Shown piece by piece: positions 1-6,079 of a stretch of DNA of 7,297 nucleotides. Under the pieces are notes generated by a model. That model worked only from the letters and a program-made list of their open reading frames with translations, did no database searches and was not told the origin of the DNA. Source of the DNA: Actinomycetota bacterium (GTDB lineage: Bacteria > Actinomycetota > Acidimicrobiia > Acidimicrobiales > JACDEA01); assembly GCA_013816725.1 (NCBI GenBank), contig JACDEA010000105.1, positions 1 to 7,297 of the forward strand, read 5' to 3'. Position 1 is the stretch's first letter; every line of letters begins with the position of its first letter. A program made the translations under genes and the position numbers.

Positions 1-862
1 GCCTGCACCCGTCGCCCGGGCCGCGGCGCAGGCCGCGGGCGTCGTGATGACCAGCGTGATGCGCGACCGCAAGGCCATGGTCGCCCGCCATCAGCAGAGG
101 GCCGCCGGGCGGCCCATGACACGGTGGGCGCTGGAGCGCCAGGTTCGCCGCACGTTCGCGTCCTACGCCCGCTACTGGGCCGAAAGCCTGCGGCTGCCGA
201 CGATGTCGGCCGACGAGTTGGACCGGCTGATGTCTTACGAAGGACTCGAGCACCTCGACACCGCTCTGGGCGGCGGCTGTGGCGCCATCATGGCCACGCC
301 GCATCTCGGCGCATGGGACCCGGGCGCCGCATGGTTCACGCGTCGTGGCTACCCGCTGACAGTTGTGGTGGAACCGCTCGAGCCGCCCGAGGTCTTCGCG
401 TGGTTCGTCGAGTTCCGTCGCTCGATCGGGATGGAGATCGTGCCGCTGGGCCCCAGTGCCGGCACCGCGGTGATACGCGCGCTCAAGGCCAACCGGCCCG
501 TGGCTCTGCTGTCTGACCGCGACCTGCTCGGGACCGGCGCTGAGGTCGAGTTCTTCGGCGAGCGCACGACGCTGCCCAGTGGCCCGGCCACACTCGCGCT
601 GCGAACCGGCGCGCCACTGTTGCCGGTGGCGATCTACTTCCGCAACCCCGAGGGTTACCACGGTGTCATGCGCCCGCCGATAGCCGTCGAGCGCCAGGGA
701 TCGCTCCGGGAAGACGTCGCCCGCATCACGCAGCTGTTGGCCGGCGAGCTCGAGCAGTTCATCCGCCGCGCCCCCGAGCAGTGGCACCTCCTCCAGCCCA
801 ATTGGCCCAGCGACCGTCCGGAGCGTGGCGACCGTCGCGAGCGCCAGCGAGCCGGGCGCTGA
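1..862 (+). CDS. patA: PatA-like phosphatidylinositol mannoside acyltransferase, 5'-partial
   Basis: Lysophospholipid acyltransferase (LPLAT) family, probably the enzyme that moves a fatty acyl group from acyl-CoA to the mannose of phosphatidylinositol mannoside on the cytoplasmic side of the membrane. The frame is open from base 2 with no stop. Its first residues (PAPVARAAAQAAG, then MRDRKAMVARHQQRA) look like the normal family N-terminal helix, so the true start is upstream and the GTG at 44 is probably internal. Numbered from that GTG, the HX4D catalytic motif is PHLGAWD (H87, D92). The family block SDRDLLGTGAEVEFFGE spans about 157-173, and the C-terminal EQWHLLQPNW signature is present. 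The visible 272 residues compare with about 316 in Mycobacterium tuberculosis PatA. pimA follows 56 bases downstream, the same order as in mycobacteria, where pgsA lies just upstream. Family call is firm; the exact acyl acceptor is inferred from context. Confidence 0.88.
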   Translation, partial: PAPVARAAAQAAGVVMTSVMRDRKAMVARHQQRAAGRPMTRWALERQVRRTFASYARYWAESLRLPTMSADELDRLMSYEGLEHLDTALGGGCGAIMATPHLGAWDPGAAWFTRRGYPLTVVVEPLEPPEVFAWFVEFRRSIGMEIVPLGPSAGTAVIRALKANRPVALLSDRDLLGTGAEVEFFGERTTLPSGPATLALRTGAPLLPVAIYFRNPEGYHGVMRPPIAVERQGSLREDVARITQLLAGELEQFIRRAPEQWHLLQPNWPSDRPERGDRRERQRAGR

Positions 863-869
863 TGGGGTT

Positions 870-886
870 CGGGGGCGCAGCCCCCG
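870..886. repeat. GC-rich perfect hairpin between patA and pimA
   Basis: CGGGGGC-GCA-GCCCCCG is a perfect 7-bp stem with a 3-base loop, extendable by two T-G wobble pairs at its base. It lies 7 bases after the patA stop and about 20 bases before the pimA promoter hexamer. It has no T tract, so a classical intrinsic terminator is not indicated. It could attenuate read-through from patA or stabilise the mRNA 3' end. It could also be one copy of the 'GGGGGCGCAGCCCCC' palindrome that I recall as common between genes in actinobacterial genomes. Only one copy is visible in this window. Confidence 0.6.
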
Positions 887-906
887 GGGACACCGACGGT
901 CGCCGG

Positions 907-912
907 TAACCT
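907..912 (+). promoter_or_regulatory. Probable -10 element of a leaderless promoter for pimA
   Basis: TAACCT is followed by exactly 6 bases (GCACCC) and then the GTG start at 919, with no Shine-Dalgarno sequence in between. This matches the actinobacterial TANNNT -10 spaced so that transcription begins at the start codon. No -35 consensus is seen. It suggests pimA can be transcribed independently of patA. Confidence 0.55.
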
Positions 913-918
913 GCACCC

Positions 919-1992
919 GTGCGCGTCGGACTGGTTTGCCCGTACAGCCTGACCATTCCCGGCGGCGTGCAGGGCCAGGTGCTCGGGTTGGCGCGGGAGC
1001 TGCGGAGCCTCGGACACCACGTGCGGGTGCTGGCGCCGTGCGACGGCCCCCCGCCCGACGCCGGAGTCACTGTGTTGGGCCGTTCCGTGCCGTTCGCGTC
1101 CAACGGGTCAGTCGCGCCGCTCGCCCCCGATGTGTCGTGCGCGCTGCGCACCATCCGCGCCATTCGTGACGAGAAGTTCGACGTGCTCTATCTACACGAA
1201 CCGTTGTGCCCGGGGCCCACGGTCACGGCGTTGTTCCTGCGAGACGCCCCGATGATCGGCACCTTCCACCGATCGGGGCCGAGCGGCGCGTACGCCGCGC
1301 TGCGGCCGATCGTCGCGTGGGGCGCCAACCGTCTCGACCTGCGGTGTGCAGTCTCCGAGGAGGCGCAGGCGACAGCGCGTGACGCGCTGGGTGGCGAGTA
1401 CGACCTGCTGTTCAACGGCATCGAGATCGAGCGCTTTGCCAAGGCCACGCCGGCTCCGACCGCGGGCCCCACCATCTTGTTCGTCGGCCGTCATGAGGAG
1501 CGCAAGGGTCTGGCGGTGCTGCTGGCCGCCATGGGCCAGCTCCCGTCAGACGTGCACCTGTGGGTCACCGGTGAAGGACCGCAGACCGAGGCGCTTCGCG
1601 CCGCTCACGGCCACGACGACCGGATCGACTGGCTGGGCCGGGTCGACGACGACCACAAGGCTTCGCTCCTCGTCGGCGCCGACGTGTTCTGCGCGCCCTC
1701 ACTTCACGGCGAGTCCTTCGGCGTCGTGCTCCTCGAAGCGATGGCGGCACGAACGCCGATCGTGGCTAGCGACATCGACGGGTATCGCTTGGTCGCCCGG
1801 GCCGGAACCGACGCGCTCCTGGTGCCGCCCGATGATGCCGCGGCGCTGGCCGCCGGCCTCACTCGGGTGCTCACCGACGGGGCCGAGGCCCGCCGGCTGG
1901 TCGCGTCGGGCGAGCTGCGCGCCGCCGAGTTCTCGATGACCGGGCTGGCTGAGCAGTACGCGGAGCGCTACCGCCGCGTGCTGCGTGACTAG
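919..1992 (+). CDS. pimA: PimA-like phosphatidyl-myo-inositol mannosyltransferase (GT4, GT-B fold)
   Basis: Probably transfers mannose from GDP-mannose to the inositol ring of phosphatidylinositol at the inner face of the membrane, the first committed step of PIM synthesis. The 357 residues have the length and layout of PimA. The N-terminal domain begins MRVGLVCPYSLTIPGGVQ, with the Gly-rich loop G15-G16. VPFASNGSVA follows at 57-66, and TFHRS at 115-119 carries the His (H117) equivalent to PimA His118. The C-terminal Rossmann domain has GRHEERKG (190-197; R191 and K196 fit the donor-phosphate Arg/Lys) and HGESFGVVLLEAMAA (263-277), with E265 as the nucleotide-sugar Glu. The GTG start is supported by the family N-terminus and by a TANNNT hexamer 6 bases upstream. 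It follows a PatA-like gene, as in mycobacteria. Another GT4 specificity is possible, but the NGSVA and GGVQ motifs favour PimA. Confidence 0.88.
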   Translation: MRVGLVCPYSLTIPGGVQGQVLGLARELRSLGHHVRVLAPCDGPPPDAGVTVLGRSVPFASNGSVAPLAPDVSCALRTIRAIRDEKFDVLYLHEPLCPGPTVTALFLRDAPMIGTFHRSGPSGAYAALRPIVAWGANRLDLRCAVSEEAQATARDALGGEYDLLFNGIEIERFAKATPAPTAGPTILFVGRHEERKGLAVLLAAMGQLPSDVHLWVTGEGPQTEALRAAHGHDDRIDWLGRVDDDHKASLLVGADVFCAPSLHGESFGVVLLEAMAARTPIVASDIDGYRLVARAGTDALLVPPDDAAALAAGLTRVLTDGAEARRLVASGELRAAEFSMTGLAEQYAERYRRVLRD

Positions 1993-1995
1993 CGT
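1990..1995 (+). promoter_or_regulatory. Possible -10 element for the DUF3237 gene, beginning in the pimA stop codon
   Basis: TAGCGT begins with the TAG stop of pimA and is followed by 7 bases and then the ATG at 2003. This fits the TANNNT-N6/7-start layout seen at three other genes here. The motif is short and this copy has the less common spacing, so on its own it is weak evidence. Confidence 0.35.
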
Positions 1996-2002
1996 CGCCT
2001 CG

Positions 2003-2428
2003 ATGCCCGAGACCTACCTCACCGTCGAGGCCCTTTTCACGATCACGATCACGACCTCGCCCCCGGTGATGATCCCAGACGGACCACAGGGCGGCCGTAT
2101 GTTCGTCGCCGTCACCGGCGGCACGTTCGAGGGCGACCGCCTCAGGGGCACCGTGCTGGCCGGGTCGGGCGGCGACTACCTCACCCTGCGCTCGAACGGA
2201 ACGATGAAGCTCGACGTTCGGTTGATACTCACGACCGATGACGGCGCCAACATCTTGATGACGTACACCGGCGTCGGCGCTAGCGACGCCGACGGCTTCG
2301 GGCTACGGACCGCGCCACTCTTCGAAACCGGCGAGCCCCGCTACGCCTGGCTCAACGATCTACAGGCGATCGCGATCGGTGAACTGACCGCTGAAGGCGT
2401 GATGTACCACGTGTACGAACTCAAATAG
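2003..2428 (+). CDS. DUF3237 family protein
   Basis: A 141-residue soluble protein without signal peptide or membrane segment. It matches the DUF3237 pattern as I know it: an N-terminal beta strand (LTVEALFTITI), then GPQGGRMFVAVTGGTFEGDRLRGTVLAGSGGDYL (about 27-60), then an acidic TTDDGANILMTYTG strand. It ends with the hallmark LRTAPLFETGEPRYAWLNDLQAIAIG and a final VYELK. The family has no assigned biochemical role that I can state. The ATG at 2003 is preferred to the in-frame GTG at 1985, which would overlap pimA by 8 bases, because family members begin near this point and a TANNNT hexamer sits 7 bases upstream. It starts 10 bases after pimA and could also be read from the pimA transcript. 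A role in PIM metabolism is not implied by the family. Confidence 0.82.
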   Translation: MPETYLTVEALFTITITTSPPVMIPDGPQGGRMFVAVTGGTFEGDRLRGTVLAGSGGDYLTLRSNGTMKLDVRLILTTDDGANILMTYTGVGASDADGFGLRTAPLFETGEPRYAWLNDLQAIAIGELTAEGVMYHVYELK

Positions 2429-2457
2429 CGACCAGCGCAAGTGCTAGTAGCGGTCGC
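2428..2457. terminator. Possible bidirectional hairpin between convergent genes
   Basis: GCGACC (2428-2433) is matched by GGTCGC (2452-2457). Between them AGCG-CAAG-TGCT can form an inner stem with one G-T pair. The structure straddles the 15-base gap between the DUF3237 stop and the stop of the small membrane protein, and its right arm lies in the last codons of the latter. There is no T tract on either strand, so terminator function is only a suggestion from position and symmetry. Confidence 0.3.
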
Positions 2458-2650
2458 GTCGGCCCGAGAGGAATCGGATGGCGACGGCGACGATCAAGGC
2501 GAAGACCGCGACCTTGACGACGAAGAACACCAGGCCGGCTACCCAGCCGATGAGGTGAAGCGCGAAGAACGCCACGAGAACCACTGCGACGACGCCGACC
2601 GCGGTGTCGACCACGTCCATTGCCCCTGATCGGCGCACAAGTTTGTTCAT
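2444..2650 (-). CDS. Small hydrophobic membrane protein, 68 residues
   Basis: The ORF encodes 68 residues with a basic N-terminus (MNKLVRRSGAMD) and two adjacent hydrophobic stretches, about 16-35 (VGVVAVVLVAFFALHLIGWV) and 38-58. It ends in a charged tail, SGRRDRY. This looks like a helical hairpin in the cytoplasmic membrane with both ends inside. I do not recognise the family. The reading frame stays open far upstream, but the start at 2650 is chosen because TACGGT sits exactly 6 bases before this ATG, a leaderless-promoter arrangement, and because codons upstream would run into the ligase gene on the same strand. A second ATG at residue 11 is possible. It is 80 bases downstream of the ligase gene and tail to tail with the DUF3237 gene. 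Function unknown. Confidence 0.7.
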   Translation of the reverse strand: MNKLVRRSGAMDVVDTAVGVVAVVLVAFFALHLIGWVAGLVFFVVKVAVFALIVAVAIRFLSGRRDRY

Positions 2651-2656
2651 GGCGAC

Positions 2657-2662
2657 ACCGTA
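2657..2662 (-). promoter_or_regulatory. Probable -10 element of a leaderless promoter for the small membrane protein
   Basis: On the minus strand TACGGT is followed by 6 bases (GTCGCC) and then ATG at 2650. No Shine-Dalgarno sequence is present and no -35 consensus is seen. The same hexamer class and spacing occur before pimA and before the LLM oxidoreductase gene, which supports both the promoter and the chosen start. Confidence 0.5.
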
Positions 2663-2730
2663 CGGCGCGGGACGCCCGCCGGCATCGACCGCCAGACGGG
2701 TTGTGGCCTCCTCCCGAGGTAGGTGACCGC

Positions 2731-3843
2731 TCAGACCTCCACGCCCAGGAGGGTCGCCGCCTCCGAGGCGCCCTTTCCAACCGCGGCAGCGGCGTCCACC
2801 GCTTCCAGTGCCCGGGGCGCGTCGAGGTCGTCGTCGAGCGCAGCGCGCACCTCGGCCAGCCCTCCCTCGCCCACGCCGGCGGCCCGCCATCGCTCCAGCC
2901 TGGCCGCCGCCGCCGGCATCACGGCGTCGTTCCACTCCCATGCGGTGCGGTAGTGATGGGCAAGGATCGCGAGACGCACCGCGGCCGGGTCCCACACCTC
3001 CAAGAGGTCGCCGATGAAAACGAGGTTGCCGAGCGACTTCGACATCTTGTCGCCGTCCAGATGGACCATCGCCTGGTGCATCCAGTGGCCGACGAAGCGT
3101 TCACCGGTCGCCGCCTCGGACTGCGCCTTCTCGCATTCGTGATGCGGAAAGATCAAGTCGGCGCCGCCCCCGTGGAGGTCGATCGTCGTCCCCAGTTCGC
3201 GCAACGCCAGCGCCGAGCATTCGATGTGCCAGCCCGGGCGACCGCTTCCCCACAACGACTGCCACGACGGCTCGTCGGGCTCTGAGGGCTGCCACAGGAT
3301 GAAGTCGAGCGGATCGCGCTTGTGGCGGTCGTCGGGCTTGCCGCCCCGCTCAGCGGCGAGCGCAACCATCTCGTCGCGACCGAGGTGGCTGAGCTGGCCG
3401 AAGCTCTCGAACGACGCCACGCTGAAGTACACGCCGCCCCCGGCTTGATACGCGTGACCCGATTCCAGCACCATCCCGATGAACCCGAGGATGTCGGGGA
3501 TGGCGGAGGTGGCCCGCGGTTCGCTCCAGCACGGCAGCACGTTCAACGCCTTCAGGCTCTTGTCGATGCGGGCCATCTCTTCGGCCGCCAGATCGAGGTA
3601 ATTGACGCCGAGCTCGCGCGCCTTGGCCAGGATGCTGTCGTCGACATCGGTGACGTTGCGGACGCACTGCGTTTGGTGGCCGCGATCGCGTAGCCGCCGC
3701 TGCAAAATGTCGTAGCTGACGACCAACGCGCCATAGCCGACATGGGCGGCGTCGTACGGCGTGATGCCGCACGTGTACATCTTGACCGTATCCCCCGGCG
3801 TGAACGGGACAACGGCCCGTCGCGCCGTGTCGTAGAGCCGCAT
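2731..3843 (-). CDS. mshC: MshC-like cysteine ligase (short CysRS paralogue; probable mycothiol synthesis)
   Basis: Class I aminoacyl-tRNA-synthetase fold. It probably activates cysteine with ATP and joins it to GlcN-Ins in mycothiol synthesis. From ATG 3843 it has 370 residues, nearer to MshC (about 414) than to CysRS (about 460). It ends in LLGVEV, like the MshC C-terminus, so the CysRS anticodon-binding region seems absent. Visible are MYTCGITPYD (22-31, the MshC-style motif), a HIGH-like HVGY (34-37), NVTDVDD (63-69), GRPGWHIECSAL (201-212), GGGADLIFPHHECE (225-238) and KMSKS (266-270). Likely zinc ligands are C25, C209, H234 and E238. The glutamate is a CysRS-type feature that mycobacterial MshC, as I recall it, lacks. 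An in-frame GTG at 3861 would give a GTGA overlap with npdG and is an alternative start; ATG fits the usual MRLYD-type N-terminus. It could instead be a divergent CysRS-like ligase. Confidence 0.72.
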   Translation of the reverse strand: MRLYDTARRAVVPFTPGDTVKMYTCGITPYDAAHVGYGALVVSYDILQRRLRDRGHQTQCVRNVTDVDDSILAKARELGVNYLDLAAEEMARIDKSLKALNVLPCWSEPRATSAIPDILGFIGMVLESGHAYQAGGGVYFSVASFESFGQLSHLGRDEMVALAAERGGKPDDRHKRDPLDFILWQPSEPDEPSWQSLWGSGRPGWHIECSALALRELGTTIDLHGGGADLIFPHHECEKAQSEAATGERFVGHWMHQAMVHLDGDKMSKSLGNLVFIGDLLEVWDPAAVRLAILAHHYRTAWEWNDAVMPAAAARLERWRAAGVGEGGLAEVRAALDDDLDAPRALEAVDAAAAVGKGASEAATLLGVEV

Positions 3844-3857
3844 CGGTGCGGCGTCGG

Positions 3858-4517
3858 TCACGTCGCGTCGATCCCGGTGAGCCTGACGGCGGCCCGGGTC
3901 TTGTAGCGAACGTTCAACTGCAACAGCACCGCGGCGAAGGCCTCGATCGGCGCGGCGTTCGACAACCGCCCCGCGTCGAGCGGGCGCAGACCGGGGATCA
4001 GCCGCACCAATTCCGCCGTGACCTCGGTGGCCGAGGGATCGTCGGCACATATGAGGACGTCGCTCTCGATGGGATGGTCGAGGGCACCCAGCTCCTTGGC
4101 CGGGAGGTGGTGGAACGCGGCGGCCACTCGCGATGCGGGAACGATGGCTTGCACGCTGGCGGCGACCGATCCCCGCGGCGGTACGAGGGGCTGGAACTCG
4201 TCGCCGACCTTGGCCAGGGCGTTGGCCATCGAGATCACGACTTTGCCCTTCAATTGGTCGGCGACCGATGCCGCGGTCGACGCCGCCGCGTCCCACGGCG
4301 TGGCCACCACGACGACATCAGCACCGGATGCCTTTTTGTTGGACCCGGCCGACATGTTCAACGTGAAGTCGGGCCACGCCTTCACCAGGTCTTCGCAAAT
4401 GGCGTCGGCCCGCTCGATCGACCGCGAACCGATGGTGACCTCGAGTCCCACCGACGCCAGCCGCGCCGCCAGCCCCCGCCCGGCCGGTCCGGTGCCGCCC
4501 AACACTCCGATATGCAC
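3858..4517 (-). CDS. npdG: NADPH-dependent F420 reductase (F420:NADP+ oxidoreductase, NpdG/Fno)
   Basis: Transfers hydride between NADPH and the deazaflavin coenzyme F420, supplying reduced F420 to F420-dependent enzymes in the cytoplasm. Its 219 residues fit the family length. The N-terminus MHIGVLGGTGPAGRGLAARLA is a Rossmann dinucleotide fold (glycine motif 7-15), followed by GSRSIERA (30-37), where Ser/Arg suit the 2'-phosphate of NADP(H). VVVVATPWDAAA (68-79), VVISMANAL and AAAFHHLPAKEL (132-143) follow in family order. The C-terminus LDAGRLSNAAPIEAFAAVLLQLNVRYKTRAAVRLTGI (180-216) is strongly characteristic. The start is a GTG with no Shine-Dalgarno sequence. AAGTGT 6 bases upstream is a one-mismatch version of the leaderless -10 seen elsewhere here. 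It lies 34 bases after the EcsC-like gene and 14 bases before the ligase ATG, suggesting co-transcription. The neighbouring divergent LLM oxidoreductase is a plausible consumer of its product. Confidence 0.9.
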   Translation of the reverse strand: MHIGVLGGTGPAGRGLAARLASVGLEVTIGSRSIERADAICEDLVKAWPDFTLNMSAGSNKKASGADVVVVATPWDAAASTAASVADQLKGKVVISMANALAKVGDEFQPLVPPRGSVAASVQAIVPASRVAAAFHHLPAKELGALDHPIESDVLICADDPSATEVTAELVRLIPGLRPLDAGRLSNAAPIEAFAAVLLQLNVRYKTRAAVRLTGIDAT

Positions 4518-4551
4518 CCGGACACACTTGCACAGGCGTCGAACCTGCGAG

Positions 4552-5292
4552 CTACCGCGCGCGCAGGTCCCGGCTTATCGCGTCGCCCAGGCCGCGCGTC
4601 GCCCGGCGATTGACCTCGGCGCCGGCAAAGGCACCGATGAACAACGGCGCCAGCGTCGACAGGTTGCGACCCATGCGCCGGATCAGCCGGCGGCGCACTA
4701 TGCGGACGACCTCGTTGCGCGCACCGCGGCCCAGCGTGTCAGCCACGCCGGCGCCCTTGGCGATCGCCGCCGGCGTCACGCCCCGACGCTCGGCCCACGC
4801 CTTTACGACGGCAAGGGCCCGGTCACTCGGTGACCCCGTGATCGGCTCGCCGTACACCTCGTGCAGCTCGGCCACCAGCTTCATCTCAATGGCTGCCACC
4901 GCCAGCGTCTCGACCACCAGCTCGAGAGGCAGCGCCAGCCATGCGGGCGGCGCAAGCTCCTCGGCGCTGGCCAATGCCCCGGCGGCGGCACCGACCCCCG
5001 CCGACGTGCGCGCCGCCACCTTCACCAACTCGTCACCGAGCGCGGCCCCGGTCAGCCCCTCGTGGTGCAGCTCCAGAGTGGCGCGATCGCGCACCGGGAT
5101 ACGCGGCGCGACGTCGATCATGGTCTCGGCCAGCCAACGCCCCGAGGCAACCGCGCCGGCGCCGGCGGCGCGAGCCGACCCACCCAGCACCTTGGTGAGC
5201 CGGCCCAGCGTCGACGCATCGGCGTGGCCTGCGGTGATGCGCTCCACCGCGTCACCCACGGCACCCTCGTCGCCGACGCCGTTACGCACCAC
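4552..5292 (-). CDS. EcsC-like conserved actinobacterial protein
   Basis: 246 residues, recognised with moderate certainty as an EcsC-like conserved hypothetical of Actinobacteria. Region 66-94 (PVRDRATLELHHEGLTGAALGDELVKVAA) is followed by a hydrophobic Ala-rich stretch (95-115). The most typical block, LALPLELVVETLAVAAIEMKLVAELHEVYG (119-148), comes next. A basic segment (RNEVVRIVRRRLIRRMGRN, 192-210) precedes a second hydrophobic stretch, LAPLFIGAFAGAEVNRRATRGLG (214-236), which resembles the EcsC C-terminus. It is probably membrane-associated; no enzymatic role can be assigned and no catalytic motif is evident. Two tandem GTG codons (5292 and 5289) can serve as start and overlap the end of the RNA methyltransferase gene by 11 or 8 bases, implying translational coupling. 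It is followed by npdG after 34 bases. Confidence 0.68.
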   Translation of the reverse strand: MVRNGVGDEGAVGDAVERITAGHADASTLGRLTKVLGGSARAAGAGAVASGRWLAETMIDVAPRIPVRDRATLELHHEGLTGAALGDELVKVAARTSAGVGAAAGALASAEELAPPAWLALPLELVVETLAVAAIEMKLVAELHEVYGEPITGSPSDRALAVVKAWAERRGVTPAAIAKGAGVADTLGRGARNEVVRIVRRRLIRRMGRNLSTLAPLFIGAFAGAEVNRRATRGLGDAISRDLRAR

Positions 5293-6061
5293 GGGTCACC
5301 TCGTAGAGCGCGATCGACCCGGCCACGGCGACGTTGAGCGACGTCGCGGCGCGCCCGCGCATCGGAATCGCGACGAGTTCATCGCACAGAGCGCGGGCGG
5401 CGGCGCCCAGGCCGCGGCCTTCGTTGCCGAGCACCAACGCAAGCGGCCCCGTTCGTCGGCCCAGGGGTGACGTCGCACCTTCATCCAGACCAACTACCCG
5501 CCGGCCCGACGCGCGCAACCATGGCGAGAGCGCCTCGGCCCCGGCGACTTCGACGACGGGCACCGAGAACAAAGACCCCACCGCAGCGCGGACGGTGCGC
5601 GGGTCGTACGGGTCGGCGGCGTGGCCGAGGATCACGACGGCGGCGGCCTCGAACGCATCAGCCGATCGAATCAGTGTCCCAAGGTTGCCGGGGGCGGCCG
5701 GGCGGTCCAGCACCACGAGCGGTCCTGCGCCGTCGATCTCGCCGACGTCGCGATCACGCGTGGCGGCGACCGCGATCAGCTCGCATGGTTCGTCGCGATC
5801 GGCCAAGTGATCGAACAAGTCGACAGCCAGTTCATGGAGGGTCGCCCCTGGGACCGCGGCCAGCACGCCTTCGGCCCAGCGCGACCGGCGGCGGCCAGTG
5901 GCGATGACAAGCGCTGTCAGCGGCCAACCGTTTCGCACCGCGGCATCGATGGACCGAACCCCGTGGACGAGGAACTCACCCCGTTGCCGACGCTTGCGGC
6001 GGTTGCGCCCGAGCGCGTCGAGCAACTGGAACGTGCCGTCGGCCCGCTCTATCGAAGGCAT
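5282..6061 (-). CDS. SpoU/TrmH-family RNA 2'-O-ribose methyltransferase
   Basis: SPOUT-class enzyme that would methylate a ribose 2'-OH in rRNA or tRNA using SAM; the target nucleotide cannot be read from sequence. Its 259 residues comprise an N-terminal L30e-like substrate-binding part (FLVHGVRSIDAAVRNG, 30-45) and a C-terminal knotted catalytic domain. Motif 1 is LDRPAAPGNLGTLIRSADAF (118-137) with the conserved N126 and R132. Motif 2 is LALVLGNEGRGL (207-218). Motif 3 is IPMRGRAATSLNVAVAGSIALYE (232-254) with N243. ATG 6061 is chosen because the family N-terminus fits; the frame stays open further upstream, but that part is antisense to the LLM oxidoreductase gene. It heads the likely operon with the EcsC-like, npdG and mshC-like genes. 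Its start codon lies 18 bases from that of the divergent LLM gene. Confidence 0.9.
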   Translation of the reverse strand: MPSIERADGTFQLLDALGRNRRKRRQRGEFLVHGVRSIDAAVRNGWPLTALVIATGRRRSRWAEGVLAAVPGATLHELAVDLFDHLADRDEPCELIAVAATRDRDVGEIDGAGPLVVLDRPAAPGNLGTLIRSADAFEAAAVVILGHAADPYDPRTVRAAVGSLFSVPVVEVAGAEALSPWLRASGRRVVGLDEGATSPLGRRTGPLALVLGNEGRGLGAAARALCDELVAIPMRGRAATSLNVAVAGSIALYEVTRGA

Positions 6062-6067
6062 CGTCGG

Positions 6068-6073
6068 TAGTTT
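6068..6073 (+). promoter_or_regulatory. Probable -10 element of a leaderless promoter for the LLM oxidoreductase
   Basis: TAGTTT is followed by exactly 6 bases (GGCGGA) and the ATG at 6080. The GGCGGA itself abuts the ATG too closely to be a good Shine-Dalgarno sequence. It lies wholly within the 18-base gap between two divergent start codons, so any -35 contact would fall inside the RNA methyltransferase gene. Confidence 0.55.
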
Positions 6074-6074
6074 G
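6069..6074 (-). promoter_or_regulatory. Possible minus-strand -10 element for the RNA methyltransferase operon
   Basis: On the minus strand CAAACT sits 7 bases before the ATG at 6061. It is one mismatch from TANNNT and almost completely overlaps the plus-strand hexamer TAGTTT, offset by one base. The gap leaves no room for a separate promoter unless it lies inside the LLM oxidoreductase gene, which makes this overlapping element a reasonable candidate. Confidence 0.3.
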
Positions 6075-6079
6075 GCGGA

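Noticed and set aside
825..1169. Plus-strand 114-codon frame spanning the patA-pimA junction
   Set aside because: It overlaps both genes in a different frame and has Arg/Ala-rich composition with no recognisable domain.
2038..2055. Tandem hexamer CACGAT x2 plus CACGAC near the start of the DUF3237 gene
   Set aside because: It encodes an alternating Thr-Ile beta strand in the expected family position; three short units are too few to call a repeat element.
2690..2735. Possible terminator after the ligase gene
   Set aside because: The only complementarity (CCTC/GAGG) leaves a 2-base loop and there is no T tract.
2651..2995. N-terminal extension of the small membrane protein to 2995
   Set aside because: It would overlap the ligase gene on the same strand in another frame and is Gly/Arg-rich low-complexity translation; the promoter-like hexamer and hydrophobic pattern support the start at 2650.
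3844..4296. N-terminal extension of the ligase reading frame to an upstream start at 4296
   Set aside because: The extra 150 or so residues overlap npdG in another frame and are Arg-rich with no family resemblance; recognisable ligase sequence begins at the MRLYD segment.
4518..4551. Promoter for npdG in the 34-base gap
   Set aside because: Only AAGTGT at the right spacing is found, one mismatch from TANNNT; too weak to list as a feature, and operon read-through is enough to explain expression.
3846..5470. Long plus-strand open frames of 255-286 codons opposite npdG and the EcsC-like gene
   Set aside because: They are antisense shadows expected in GC-rich DNA; the minus-strand proteins match known families while these do not.
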